A stretch of DNA of 64,000 bases. Source: Bin80 sp964503085. GTDB taxonomy: Bacteria > Bacteroidota > Rhodothermia > Rhodothermales > Bin80. A program made the position numbers and the translations under genes. The stretch lies in NCBI GenBank assembly GCA_964503085.1, contig CAZCYQ010000010.1, positions 1 through 64,000 of the forward strand, given 5' to 3'. The notes beneath the pieces were generated by a model. That model was not told where the DNA came from. It ran no database searches and saw only the letters and a program-made list of their open reading frames with translations. Shown here in pieces: positions 18,656 through 27,580 of this stretch; within the stretch, counting starts at the first letter, position 1, and each line of letters opens with the position of its first letter.

Positions 18656-20602
18656 TTATTTGGTACGGTAGAGATGCTCAGCAGCATAGTAAAACTGCTC
18701 TGGGAAGCTTGCTGCAGGTTGTACTTGCGCCCACGGGGCCATGACCGGACCCTCTAAAGGCACGTTTCGTACATAGTTCTTGGCTACGATCACTGCCTTC
18801 TGGCGACCAATTGTTCCGATCATGAACGGACCGTGCTCCAGTTGAATCTGGATAGCATTCAGGACCAGTTCATGTCGCTGCATTCTATCGGGTTCTCGCT
18901 TTGCTGCCTCATACAGCGCTAGCAAATCTGCTGTGTACCCCGATGGTGCTTCCCCGTCCGTTCCACCTGAGCGGTACCATCTTCCGGTAAGAGGATGCCA
19001 TGTCTTTGCATCTACCGGGAACACCACACCTGGAAAAGTGAACAGATCAAGTTCTGAGTTTTTTTCTAGGTACATGTCGTACTGCCCCGTATCTATCCGT
19101 GTCCAGAAATCGGTCGGGGGTAGGCGTTTGGCGAGTGTACGAATTCCCAGCCGTTCCCAATCCTCCTTGATCAACTCTGCCTGATCTGCGGCATACGGCA
19201 TTTCCCGGTAATTCAGCTGTAGTCGGAATGGCTCTCCCCGATACATCCTGAACCCATCGCCGTCTCGCTCTGCCAATCCTGCGATATCCAAGAGTGAATT
19301 GGCTTCGACTGGGTCGTATTCGTTCCAACGCGTGGTCCATTCTTCAAAAACAGATTGCCCGCGGTCGGAAGTGAAATGCCAGGACTCATCACTGATTGCG
19401 GCAGACTGTGCCCGTCCGTGTCCATGCCAGATGACCTGAAGCATCCGTTCCCGGTCAATCCCGATTGCCAGTGCACGCCGAAATGCTGGATCGCGGAAAA
19501 GTGAGCGTCGTGTACTATCTGGGTTTTCCAGGTTCAGGAAAATTGTATGCCAGGTTGCTGTACCCTCCTCCCAAGTCAACAAACTGTAGTTACCTTGATC
19601 CTCAAAGTGCCGTAGCAGCGCGAGGTCACTGAGATTCACATCCCTGAATTGCATGTCAATGTCTCCTGCAATAACAGAAAGTACCCCTGCTTCTGCGTTC
19701 TGGACCCGGATGGTTTCGATGCGGTCAATGTAAGGAAGCTGGCGGCCGAGGGAGTCTACCGCCCAGTAATAGGGATTTCGTTCCAGAACCAATTGATCCC
19801 CGGTGGGGGAGTAATAAATAGGCTTCCAAGGAGCCAGGGTGGGGCGGTCCGGGTTATTGAACACGTTTCGTTTGCGGTCGAGTTCGTTGAAATCAGTGTA
19901 TTCACGATTGAAGTCAGGATGAAACTGACGCAAATAGTGTGACGGCATAATGATCTCTTCTGCGGTCCAGAACCCCGTGGCCATGATGAGGGGCAGAAAA
20001 TAGAATGGATGTTTGTAGGAGAAGCTGATCGTGTATGGGTCTGGAGCACTTACTTCCATCCGTTCTCCAGCTGCGTAGGCCCATTCTGGAGGTGCCACGA
20101 GGTAGCGGTCGTCAAGGGCTAAATTCCACCAGAATAATATATCATCTGCGGTAAAGGGAGTACCGTCTGACCATCGAACGCCACGTCTCAGGTAAAACGT
20201 GATAATATGTCCATCTGGGCTAACCTCGTATCTGGAGGCGAGCCCTGGAAGTATAGTTTGGGCATCGGGACTCCATCTAGTAAGGCCATAATAATGGTTG
20301 AGCAGGCGCATGGTCGGATAATCCGCCGCCGGATCAAATTTGCGCCAAGTTCCTCCATAAAGTCCAAGTTCATGGACCACAGGGACGATCAGAGGGTCCT
20401 CCGGTAAACGGTCGTTCAGTACTGGCAACTCACCCCGATCCACTTTTGCTTTCAACATCGGGGCCTGCAGGAGGGCTAAATTTTCCTCCACAGAGATCAG
20501 GCGGTGTGCGCCAATGTCCGGGTCGGCTACGCCACGGTTGGAGCTGTTGAAGTTGCATCCTGTAACCAGCAACAGAAGAATTAAGAGGTTGATCTGTTTC
20601 AT
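18656..20602 (-). CDS. Extracellular solute-binding lipoprotein, family 5 (OppA-like)
   Basis: A 648-residue SBP_bac_5 lipoprotein. The ATG at 20602 gives MKQINLLILLLLVTGC with a clear lipobox Cys16, and overlaps the preceding ATPase stop as ATGA. The family signature around ITFYLRRGVRWSDGTPFTADD (about 130-150) is present and the protein ends in the usual two-lobed fold. Family 5 proteins deliver peptides, nickel or oligosaccharides to Opp/Dpp-type permeases. The operator shared with the fructan operon argues for a fructan oligosaccharide here, but peptides cannot be excluded. It is longer than E. coli OppA, as is common for oligosaccharide-binding members. Confidence 0.9.
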   Translation of the reverse strand: MKQINLLILLLLVTGCNFNSSNRGVADPDIGAHRLISVEENLALLQAPMLKAKVDRGELPVLNDRLPEDPLIVPVVHELGLYGGTWRKFDPAADYPTMRLLNHYYGLTRWSPDAQTILPGLASRYEVSPDGHIITFYLRRGVRWSDGTPFTADDILFWWNLALDDRYLVAPPEWAYAAGERMEVSAPDPYTISFSYKHPFYFLPLIMATGFWTAEEIIMPSHYLRQFHPDFNREYTDFNELDRKRNVFNNPDRPTLAPWKPIYYSPTGDQLVLERNPYYWAVDSLGRQLPYIDRIETIRVQNAEAGVLSVIAGDIDMQFRDVNLSDLALLRHFEDQGNYSLLTWEEGTATWHTIFLNLENPDSTRRSLFRDPAFRRALAIGIDRERMLQVIWHGHGRAQSAAISDESWHFTSDRGQSVFEEWTTRWNEYDPVEANSLLDIAGLAERDGDGFRMYRGEPFRLQLNYREMPYAADQAELIKEDWERLGIRTLAKRLPPTDFWTRIDTGQYDMYLEKNSELDLFTFPGVVFPVDAKTWHPLTGRWYRSGGTDGEAPSGYTADLLALYEAAKREPDRMQRHELVLNAIQIQLEHGPFMIGTIGRQKAVIVAKNYVRNVPLEGPVMAPWAQVQPAASFPEQFYYAAEHLYRTK

Positions 20603-21606
20603 GCGGCGTAGGGGGTGAGCGTGTCGCTGTGGTGGCAGGCAGTCCAATGGGCATCTGGGGATTCTTGCAGCACAGGATCAGTAGTTCGGCAAATATCTGT
20701 CGCAAATCTGCACCGTGGATGAAGCCGACAGCCCGGAGGCGGTGATGCCGGATCGGGTGGATCTCCCTTGAGGAGAGTTTTTATGGTTTTCCGTTTGGAA
20801 GGGTGTACGGCAGGCAGCGCCTCAACCAGTGAGCGCGTATAGGGGTGCTGGGGTTGTGCAAAGACGCGCTCCGCTGGGCCAACTTCCACTATCCGCCCGA
20901 GATACATAACTGCAATTCGGTCAGAAATATATTTGACTACATTCAGGTTGTGAGCGATAAAAAGATAGGAGAGGGAAAACTCATGCTTCAGTTTCCTGAG
21001 CAGGTTCAGGATCTGTGCTTGGACCGAGACATCCAGCGCGGATACCGGTTCGTCGGCAATGATCAGGCGTGGATTCAAAGCTAGTGCTCGGGCAATACCA
21101 ATTCTCTGTAACTGTCCACCGGAAAACGCGTCGGGAAAGCGCCGTGCATGCATGGGGTGTAGGCCCACACTTGCAAGCAACTCGTAGACTCGTTGCCTGA
21201 GGTCGGTCACATCCCGCATACCATGAATCCGAAGTGGCTCGGCAATGATGTCAAAAACAGACATCCGGGGATTCATAGCTCCCCTTGGGTTTTGGAAAAT
21301 GAGTTGTACAGAACGTCGGAAATCTTTCCATGCGTCAGGTGTTAGGTTGGAAACAGGTTCCAGTGATCCGTTCAACCGGATCTGAATGTTACCGGATGTC
21401 GGCTTTTCAAGTGCAACCAACGTCCGAGCCAATGTACTTTTTCCGCATCCACTTTCACCAACAATGCCAAGTGTTTCACCTGAACGAATCTCAAGACTCA
21501 CACCATCAACAGCCTTGACATAGCCAACGGTTCGTCGAAGGACTCCTCGTCGAATCGGATACCAACGGGTTAGGTCTCGCACGTGAAGAAATGTGTCAGC
21601 AGTCAT
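20599..21606 (-). CDS. ABC transporter ATP-binding protein, OppF-like
   Basis: A 335-residue ATPase. It has Walker A GESGCGKST, ABC signature FSGGQLQRI, Walker B LIIADEP and the His-loop LFIAHN. The C-terminal oligopeptide-transporter extension contains a Cys cluster (PPGCRLHPRCRFATDIC) that in related proteins binds an Fe-S cluster. The gene overlaps the OppD-like gene by 4 bases and the binding protein by 4 bases. It energises the permease pair as a heterodimer with OppD. Confidence 0.93.
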   Translation of the reverse strand: MTADTFLHVRDLTRWYPIRRGVLRRTVGYVKAVDGVSLEIRSGETLGIVGESGCGKSTLARTLVALEKPTSGNIQIRLNGSLEPVSNLTPDAWKDFRRSVQLIFQNPRGAMNPRMSVFDIIAEPLRIHGMRDVTDLRQRVYELLASVGLHPMHARRFPDAFSGGQLQRIGIARALALNPRLIIADEPVSALDVSVQAQILNLLRKLKHEFSLSYLFIAHNLNVVKYISDRIAVMYLGRIVEVGPAERVFAQPQHPYTRSLVEALPAVHPSKRKTIKTLLKGDPPDPASPPPGCRLHPRCRFATDICRTTDPVLQESPDAHWTACHHSDTLTPYAA

Positions 21607-22622
21607 TGCGTCGCCGTATCTGTATGAAGCCAGCAGGCGGAGTAGTGACCTGGGGCAACCTCTTGCATGGACGGCATGGCACTGCAGGCATCGAACGCGT
21701 ATTCACATCGCCCACGAAATGGACACCCCGCAGGAATATCTAAAAAATCGGGTACAGTGCCAGGTATGGATGGTAGCTCACGATCCCGGTCTGTATCTGG
21801 TTTCGGCATGCTAGCGAACAATTGACGTGTATAGGGGTGTTGCGTGTTATCAAACACCTGTTCAACACTGCCTCGTTCTATAACACAGCCCAGATACATC
21901 ACAACAACGTCATGAGCAATCTCAGCAACAACCCCCATATCATGGGTAATCAGGAGGATGGATGTTCCAAGTTCCTGTTGCATTTCCTGTAGGAGTGAGA
22001 GAACCTGTGCCTGAATTGTCACATCCAATGCCGTTGTCGGCTCATCAGCAATAAGCAGATTGGGATTACAGGCAGTCGCCATTGCAATCATGACACGCTG
22101 ATTCATGCCCCCGGAGAGCTGATGCGGGTAGTCGCTTATTCGACGTTCGGGTGCAGGAATACCCACACGGGCGAGCAACGCGGTAGCGCACTCTTTTGCA
22201 GCTTTCCTGGTCAGTGACTGGTGCAGCAGGAGTGTTTCCATGAGCTGCGCTCCTACTGTGAAGGCTGGTGTGAGAGAGCCCATTGGATCCTGAAAGATCA
22301 TGGATATCTCATTCCATCGAATCTGGCGCATCTCCTGGCTGTTCCCGTCAAGTGACAGGATATCAACCGACTCATTCCCTTCAGATCGCTCCAGAAATAC
22401 TGTTCCTTCTTCAATCTGTCCCGGCGCTGGAATCAGATTCAAAATTGCACGCGCCGTCACACTCTTACCACACCCACTTTCTCCCAAAAGCGCTGTCGTG
22501 CGACCTCGGGGGATCTCAAAAGACACATCTCGTACTGCCTGAACCGTTCCATCCGGTGTATAGAACGAAACGGATAGATCTTTGACACTAAGGATAGGAT
22601 CAATGGGCTGTTCAGCAGTCAT
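21603..22622 (-). CDS. ABC transporter ATP-binding protein, OppD-like
   Basis: A 339-residue ATPase and the first gene of the importer operon. It has Walker A GESGCGKS, signature LSGGMNQRV, Walker B LLIADEP, His-loop LLITHD and the C-terminal oligopeptide-transporter domain with AGCPFRGRCEYAFDAC. Transcription runs leftward through the OppF, binding-protein, OppB and OppC genes with overlaps or gaps of a few bases throughout. A LacI-type operator lies 30 bases upstream of the ATG. Confidence 0.93.
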   Translation of the reverse strand: MTAEQPIDPILSVKDLSVSFYTPDGTVQAVRDVSFEIPRGRTTALLGESGCGKSVTARAILNLIPAPGQIEEGTVFLERSEGNESVDILSLDGNSQEMRQIRWNEISMIFQDPMGSLTPAFTVGAQLMETLLLHQSLTRKAAKECATALLARVGIPAPERRISDYPHQLSGGMNQRVMIAMATACNPNLLIADEPTTALDVTIQAQVLSLLQEMQQELGTSILLITHDMGVVAEIAHDVVVMYLGCVIERGSVEQVFDNTQHPYTRQLFASMPKPDTDRDRELPSIPGTVPDFLDIPAGCPFRGRCEYAFDACSAMPSMQEVAPGHYSACWLHTDTATQ

Positions 22623-22953
22623 AAATCAACAATATCAAACGAACTGAAGCTAATGTAATCGTTTTCATTGTATTTATTTTGCAATTACATACTGGACCGG
22701 CCTGAAAATGTACAAAGCATATCGAGATTAAAACCCCGTGCGAAGCCAGCTAATTTGCATTGAAAGGGGACGATCGCAGTTGGCTGTTCATGTCCAAAAT
22801 AGCCTTACAAAATATTCGGTAAACGTTAGGTTGGTGCGGTCGATGTTCCCAATTGAATCGGGTCTTGCCCTGTATCCAGTAAGAAGTGCTTTGGCGCTGG
22901 AAGTTGTTCTATGGAATAATACGTTTTGGATGTTGCACATCCGGCTCTACAGA
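22623..22953. other. Intergenic region between LamG-GH32 gene and opp operon
   Basis: Contains the opp promoter/operator at its left end. No coding frame is convincing. No intrinsic terminator for the leftward GH32 gene was seen; a TAAACGTTA element near 22818 resembles a weak half-operator but is not a palindrome match. Confidence 0.4.
22652..22669 (-). promoter_or_regulatory. Predicted LacI operator upstream of the opp operon
   Basis: On the minus strand this reads AATGAAAACGATTACATT. It matches the core of the lacI-gene palindrome (AATGTAAACCTTTACATT) at 15 of 18 positions and lies 30 bases upstream of the oppD-like ATG, nearly the same distance as in front of lacI. A downstream GATATTG is spaced from the TTACAT half-site like the TATATTG in the lacI promoter, within one base. 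This supports common control of importer and hydrolase operon. Confidence 0.6.
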
Positions 22954-25239
22954 TTATTCAGGCAAGCTCAATTCCCAGACCTGAATTGAGTGAGCAGATG
23001 CACGGCCTCCGTGCGCAAATAGTCCTAGACCAGTACTAGTCTCCAGTGCAGGGTATGCACGAGTGGCGAATGCAGACTTGTCATTTATGTATACCTCAAT
23101 CACCGAGTGGTCAAGGAATATGTGCAATAAGAGGCGATCGCCAGGTAGGAGATCAAGAGGTGTAGATCGGTTGACTTTTACATCTTCAAACACGGTCGGG
23201 CTCAGGGAAGAATGGGTTAGATCAAGGTTGAGGGTCTTGGATTCCTGATCATAATAGATTCGCGTGTATTCCTCTCCTGAGGCGCTGCGTAACAGGTCCA
23301 GTCCAAATTGCTGGGCTTCTACGCCGGCAAAGTCGACGCGGATTTCCATGGTGCGTGGTGCATCCTCTATAAGAGGGTGTGTATCACTAAATGCAAGCCC
23401 ATTCCAGTTGCGGGATTTGCCACGCAGTGATTGAAGTTCATTCGCTGGTTGCTGGCAAATGGATTGACCATCTTCACAGAGCGTCCACACACGTGGAAAG
23501 CTGAAGAGATGAGCCCAGCCCGCTTCAAGTTGAGCTTCACTGGTACGTCTTTCTGCTATGATTCCCATTGCTATTGTGCGTCCGTCGTCGGCCGTTGCCA
23601 CAGTTGGACTGAGAAAATGATTGAACAGGTCTAGTGGCTGCGGCTCGGGAGAATCTGGGGCGAAGCGGTTGTTGTCTGTCGTACCAGTCCAATAGACATA
23701 TCGTGCGGGTAAGCCCGGCTCAATTGTTGTGATGCCAAACATTGCTTTCTGCTCAGTCAATGGCACAAAAATCGGGAGTTCAAAGAAGACGCCGGATACG
23801 TCTACAGTGCTCTCGAAAAAGTTTCCCTGTGCGGTCCACTCAACAAGGTCCGTAGATGTGTAAAGTGGTGCGATTCCACCTACCTCAGGCATTCCTGAGC
23901 CAATGATCATGTTCCAGGTATCATTGTTTTTCCATAGGTAGGTGTCCCTGAAATCCAGTGAGCCTTCAGGGGCAGATGGGATAAGAGGGTTGGCGGGATG
24001 TTTATTGAATCGTAGCCCCTGTGAATCAACCGCCTTTGCCAAACCAATTCCTGCTTTGATGCCGTCCACGCCTGTGTATAAGAGCATTAGCGTATCGTTG
24101 TGGACAACAGCATCGCCTGCCCACGCGCCACGTTGATCCCAGCCAGGCTCAGGGGCAAGTGCAATATCCACAGACTTCCAATTCACGAGATCCCGGCTAA
24201 TCATATGGCCCCAATGGATTTGATCCAGATAAGGCCCATTGGCATTACGCTGATGGAAAATGTGCCAGATGTCTCCATGCCGGACGAGTCCATGAGGCTC
24301 ATTGGTCCAGTTTGCGGGTGGCATGGCATGAAGCGTGGGGCGGTGTAGGTCCTCGGAAAATCGGTCAATCGGGGGAGTTAGGTGGGGTTTACCTTCGTGT
24401 ACTCCGTGATCAAATTCTTTTTTTATCGATTCAGAATCAAGGGCCTCCTGATAGAGTTTGACTTCATCCAACGCGCCATTTAGGAGCCCTTTTTCAAAGG
24501 CGCCAAGAGTTGGTGTATGTGGATCACGTCCAACCGTAAGTAGTGTGTGTTTATCGGGGGTTAATGGAAGTGCTGGAACGGTTGCCTCTTGAACCTTCTC
24601 ACCATTGAGGTATAATCGCAGGAGTCCTGTTTGGCTGTCAAAGCTTCCGCCAAGATGAACCCATTCTCCTTTCTGAAGGGGTTCAGGTGAGCTGCACGTA
24701 TACCACTCGCCCTCAATGGAAACTGCCAGATACCAAGTGCCCCAAGGATCTAGCCCGAAATAGTATCCAGCTTCGGGGAACCGATATTGTGCTGTGATTG
24801 GCGCGTTTGCCACTGGATAAGATTCAACGGCTATCCAGGCCATTACCGTCAGTGCGTCGACCGGTTGTGCATCGTCGGATAGCTTCCATTCAAGCCAAAC
24901 CGAATAACCATCTAGACGGAGAGCCTGCCCAACGGGTCCAGGGATTCGCTCCTGGGCTCGAAACGGCGTCTGAATAGCCGTTGGCATTCGGCTTACCTGT
25001 TCCATGGTGTATTTGTCGCTTAGTATACGATCAAAAGTCCACCAAGCGACGGGGTCTTGGGCGTTCGCGCCTGTCGCTAAATTGCATTGAAGCACGACAG
25101 CAAGAAGGAAGACGAAGTAGCTCAGGATAGTTCCAGGGATTGGGGGTCGCAGAAAAAAAGATCTCAACGTATTGAGATGTGGTTCCTCCCGCTGAGTAGG
25201 CATTCCTGGCTTGCGCATCGGGTAAGATGTGATGGACAT
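22954..25239 (-). CDS. Secreted LamG-GH32 fructosidase
   Basis: A 761-residue predicted exported enzyme. It has an unusually long positive N-region before the hydrophobic core (LSYFVFLLAVVL, about 39-50) and cleavage near GANAQ; a shorter start at residue 8 or 13 is possible. A LamG-like sandwich (about 65-275) is followed by a GH32 module (about 295-760). The nucleophile motif reads WTNEPHG, so Glu314 replaces Asp; the second motif reads RDT (431-433) rather than RDP; the acid/base Glu487 (FFELP) is present. It resembles the 3000-5474 enzyme throughout but has no T9SS tail, so it may be periplasmic or released. It is transcribed leftward as a separate unit, 332 bases from the opp operon. Confidence 0.88.
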   Translation of the reverse strand: MSITSYPMRKPGMPTQREEPHLNTLRSFFLRPPIPGTILSYFVFLLAVVLQCNLATGANAQDPVAWWTFDRILSDKYTMEQVSRMPTAIQTPFRAQERIPGPVGQALRLDGYSVWLEWKLSDDAQPVDALTVMAWIAVESYPVANAPITAQYRFPEAGYYFGLDPWGTWYLAVSIEGEWYTCSSPEPLQKGEWVHLGGSFDSQTGLLRLYLNGEKVQEATVPALPLTPDKHTLLTVGRDPHTPTLGAFEKGLLNGALDEVKLYQEALDSESIKKEFDHGVHEGKPHLTPPIDRFSEDLHRPTLHAMPPANWTNEPHGLVRHGDIWHIFHQRNANGPYLDQIHWGHMISRDLVNWKSVDIALAPEPGWDQRGAWAGDAVVHNDTLMLLYTGVDGIKAGIGLAKAVDSQGLRFNKHPANPLIPSAPEGSLDFRDTYLWKNNDTWNMIIGSGMPEVGGIAPLYTSTDLVEWTAQGNFFESTVDVSGVFFELPIFVPLTEQKAMFGITTIEPGLPARYVYWTGTTDNNRFAPDSPEPQPLDLFNHFLSPTVATADDGRTIAMGIIAERRTSEAQLEAGWAHLFSFPRVWTLCEDGQSICQQPANELQSLRGKSRNWNGLAFSDTHPLIEDAPRTMEIRVDFAGVEAQQFGLDLLRSASGEEYTRIYYDQESKTLNLDLTHSSLSPTVFEDVKVNRSTPLDLLPGDRLLLHIFLDHSVIEVYINDKSAFATRAYPALETSTGLGLFAHGGRASAHSIQVWELSLPE

Positions 25240-25564
25240 ATTGTGCTCAGATTTATTTCGGATCCTGCAGGAAATTCGCCACTGTAGTGGGATTATTGCT
25301 GAGATTAGGCACCAATTCTCAATCTAACCTCGCCATTTCGTGGTGTCACAAAAGTACGGATTTCTCTAATGTTCTCGTTTGGACGGTTTTAGTGAGCGAT
25401 CAATGTTGCCGTTTACCGGATCGGTTGGGGTTGGATGCCCCAGCAAGAATAATCTACAACAGTAGTGAATTTGGCTTCAAGCCGACAACTTGTGTTTAGT
25501 GCCGTATGATTGATAAGGTGATTATTATTGGAATGAAGCTCGTCAATTATCACTGGAGCGTTCC
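25240..25564. other. Intergenic region upstream of the LamG-GH32 gene
   Basis: No coding frame is supported. The promoter of the LamG-GH32 gene must lie here. AATGTTGCCGTTTACC at about 25402 weakly recalls the LacI operator, but the arms are not symmetrical, so no operator is called. Confidence 0.35.
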
Positions 25565-26485
25565 TTAGTGCAATAACGCCTCAAGTGCTCGGCGCTGCCT
25601 CGCGTGCTTTTCGGGATAAGCATTCTTGATCTTATTCAAGTTAAAGATCTTCCACCGTATTGCTGGAAGCTCTGCCGCTTTGGGAAAGCCAATCAATCCA
25701 AAATCTGGCTCGGCATCGTGAAGGGTAAGAAGAAATGTTGCAATCTTATCCGAAAGCCGTGATGCAATGTCTGAGTGTAATCGCTTACCAGTTTCGATAA
25801 GAGATTCAAGAGAAGTTTTCTTCTCGGCCAGTCCCCCGAAGTGGGGATCATACAACCCCTTCTGAATATGATTTGAGGGCGATAGCACTTTGTGCATCGG
25901 TTGACTTGAACAGGCAGCGTAGACCATAAGTACACGGAACAGATCATCTGTAAGACCTCCATTATTATAAAGCATCATTACATCAAACAGATCGTGTGGA
26001 TACTTACGTTCAAGTGCCGCACAGATCTTTCCAGAGTAAGCATCCTCAAAAGAGACAACATTCATTCGCATTGGGCGAAAATACTTGGTTACGGTATCGG
26101 ATGTCATCATTGAACTGGAGGGAAGTACCGTACCCCGGACAACTGTAGAGGTCGCAATCGTCACAAATGTTTTCCCCTTATTCACAATTATCCGGGGAAA
26201 GGTGGTCCTTTTTCGCTTTAAGTATTGGGCATGGATTCCAGAATTATTCTCCCTGATCAAGGCAACGATGCGCTTTAGAGCACGGTCAATATTCCTAAGC
26301 GAAGATGAACGATCAGCAACAGGTAACCATGTGAGGTCAATATTCACAGACAGCCTTGGCATTTTCTGATAGAACATGTTGATGGCAGTGCCCCCCCTGA
26401 CCGCGAAGGCTGATTCTGTAGCGACTTTTGGCAGTACATCCATCAACAGTGTGACCTTATCAAGGCAATCAGAAGATGCAGTCAT
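25565..26485 (-). CDS. AbiEii-type nucleotidyltransferase toxin, copy 1 (substituted active site)
   Basis: A 306-residue AbiEii/AbiGii-family (DUF1814) nucleotidyltransferase, the toxin of an AbiE toxin-antitoxin and phage-defence module. The start at 26485 (MTASSDCLDKV) is chosen because it aligns with copy 2 and gives the same 17-base overlap with its antitoxin; the frame stays open to 26668. The nucleotide-binding GGTAIN (31-36) and the downstream Lys motif (EDAYSGKICAALERKYPHD) are present. In the metal-binding DxD motif the first Asp is Asn (VNIDL, Asn48), whereas copy 2 has VDIDL. Known AbiEii enzymes need this motif, so copy 1 may be inactive or altered. Neighbour copy 2 is a close paralogue. 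Confidence 0.85.
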   Translation of the reverse strand: MTASSDCLDKVTLLMDVLPKVATESAFAVRGGTAINMFYQKMPRLSVNIDLTWLPVADRSSSLRNIDRALKRIVALIRENNSGIHAQYLKRKRTTFPRIIVNKGKTFVTIATSTVVRGTVLPSSSMMTSDTVTKYFRPMRMNVVSFEDAYSGKICAALERKYPHDLFDVMMLYNNGGLTDDLFRVLMVYAACSSQPMHKVLSPSNHIQKGLYDPHFGGLAEKKTSLESLIETGKRLHSDIASRLSDKIATFLLTLHDAEPDFGLIGFPKAAELPAIRWKIFNLNKIKNAYPEKHARQRRALEALLH

Positions 26486-27311
26486 CGTAGTAGGGGGTGC
26501 TGAGGAGACATTCTGGCACAGATATCTGATATGTAGGATGGAACTTCCCTCCGGGAATGAGTGCTCGAGGTCCGCAGCCAAGATCAATCTGGTCGGCATC
26601 AAGATATTCACACCAGGCATGTTCGTATAAGTCCGCAAAAACAAAAAACAGTCTTCGAACCTTAACACTGCGGCAGGCTTTCAAGAGACTCATCAGGAGT
26701 TCAGGGCGTAAGGAGTGCAGGGTTTCGAAGTACAATTCCATGTAATTGAAGTCTGAACTCTCCCGCAATTGATCAATCATTTCAAGGAGTGCACGTTCAG
26801 GAGATGAGATTCTTACGGGCCAGTGCCAAATATCTACCGACCAATTTCGTTTGTATGTGATAGGAATCCGATCAATAAGTCCAACCGAATCTTTGCCAAA
26901 AAGCGTGGGGCCATTTATCGTGATCTTGTCCCTTGTTGGCAGTCGCTTAAGCCAGGAGGGAGCATCGCCGTAGAAATCAACATACTGTTTCTCTCCGGTC
27001 GTGATGAATTGGGTATAACCAGCAAAACCCAGAGCGCTTCGTCCACCTAGGTGCAGATTGTAACCCATGATCTGCTGAAGCGATAGAAGCACTACCTGCC
27101 AAGACAATTTGTCAGATTCCACTCGGTTAGATAGTGGTCGTCGGTAGACTCCTCGAACGATGTGTTCAAGCCATCCTTCACTAACATAATTGTGAGTGGA
27201 TTTTGAGTCAATACCCCTCGCCCGGAGGCATGCGGTATCTATCATAAAGCCTGGGGGTAGATCATTGAGAAGAAATTTTAATCTAGGAGTTTTATGATTG
27301 ATAATAGACAT
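26469..27311 (-). CDS. AbiEi-type antitoxin/transcriptional regulator, copy 1
   Basis: A 280-residue AbiEi-family antitoxin. The N-terminal winged-helix region contains GIDSKSTHNYVSEGWLEHIV and GVYRRP, typical of AbiEi_4-like domains; the C-terminal domain is predicted to neutralise the toxin indirectly (type IV system). AbiEi proteins also repress their own promoter. It is translated before the AbiEii gene and overlaps it by 17 bases. It is closely similar along its length to copy 2 at 28485-29330, showing duplication of the complete module. Confidence 0.82.
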   Translation of the reverse strand: MSIINHKTPRLKFLLNDLPPGFMIDTACLRARGIDSKSTHNYVSEGWLEHIVRGVYRRPLSNRVESDKLSWQVVLLSLQQIMGYNLHLGGRSALGFAGYTQFITTGEKQYVDFYGDAPSWLKRLPTRDKITINGPTLFGKDSVGLIDRIPITYKRNWSVDIWHWPVRISSPERALLEMIDQLRESSDFNYMELYFETLHSLRPELLMSLLKACRSVKVRRLFFVFADLYEHAWCEYLDADQIDLGCGPRALIPGGKFHPTYQISVPECLLSTPYYDDCIF

Positions 27312-27321
27312 CTTATTGAAG

Positions 27322-27341
27322 AAATATCGAACTTATGCAAC
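27322..27341 (-). promoter_or_regulatory. Conserved box upstream of AbiE module 1
   Basis: The 20 bases AAATATCGAACTTATGCAAC lie just before the abiEi copy 1 start and match 14 of 20 positions with the box at 29341-29360 in the same place before copy 2. A shared promoter or AbiEi-binding site is the likely reason; it could also be residual duplication homology. Confidence 0.4.
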
Positions 27342-27580
27342 AAATTGTTTGGAATAGATCAATTTAGTTGTCCTTAAACCATTCACTATGGAGACCTCCA
27401 AACACTTACGGTTTAGGTTTCGATCCTCTCTGAATCGTACACTTGGAGATTGTTAGGGACAATACGCTGGTTTCTTTTCCGAGTGCAGTGCTTATGAGCT
27501 ATCTCGATGATTTCGCTGATGTACGACTCTACCGAAACGGCTAAGCTATGTATTCTGCTCATTGCATTTCACGTCTTTCC

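Noticed and set aside
25402..25419. Possible third LacI operator upstream of the LamG-GH32 gene at 22954-25239
   Set aside because: Only 11 of 18 core positions match, the arms are not symmetrical and it lies more than 160 bases from the start codon.
26486..26668. Longer N-terminus for AbiEii copy 1
   Set aside because: Copy 2 and the antitoxin overlap both support the start at 26485; the extension has no counterpart in copy 2.
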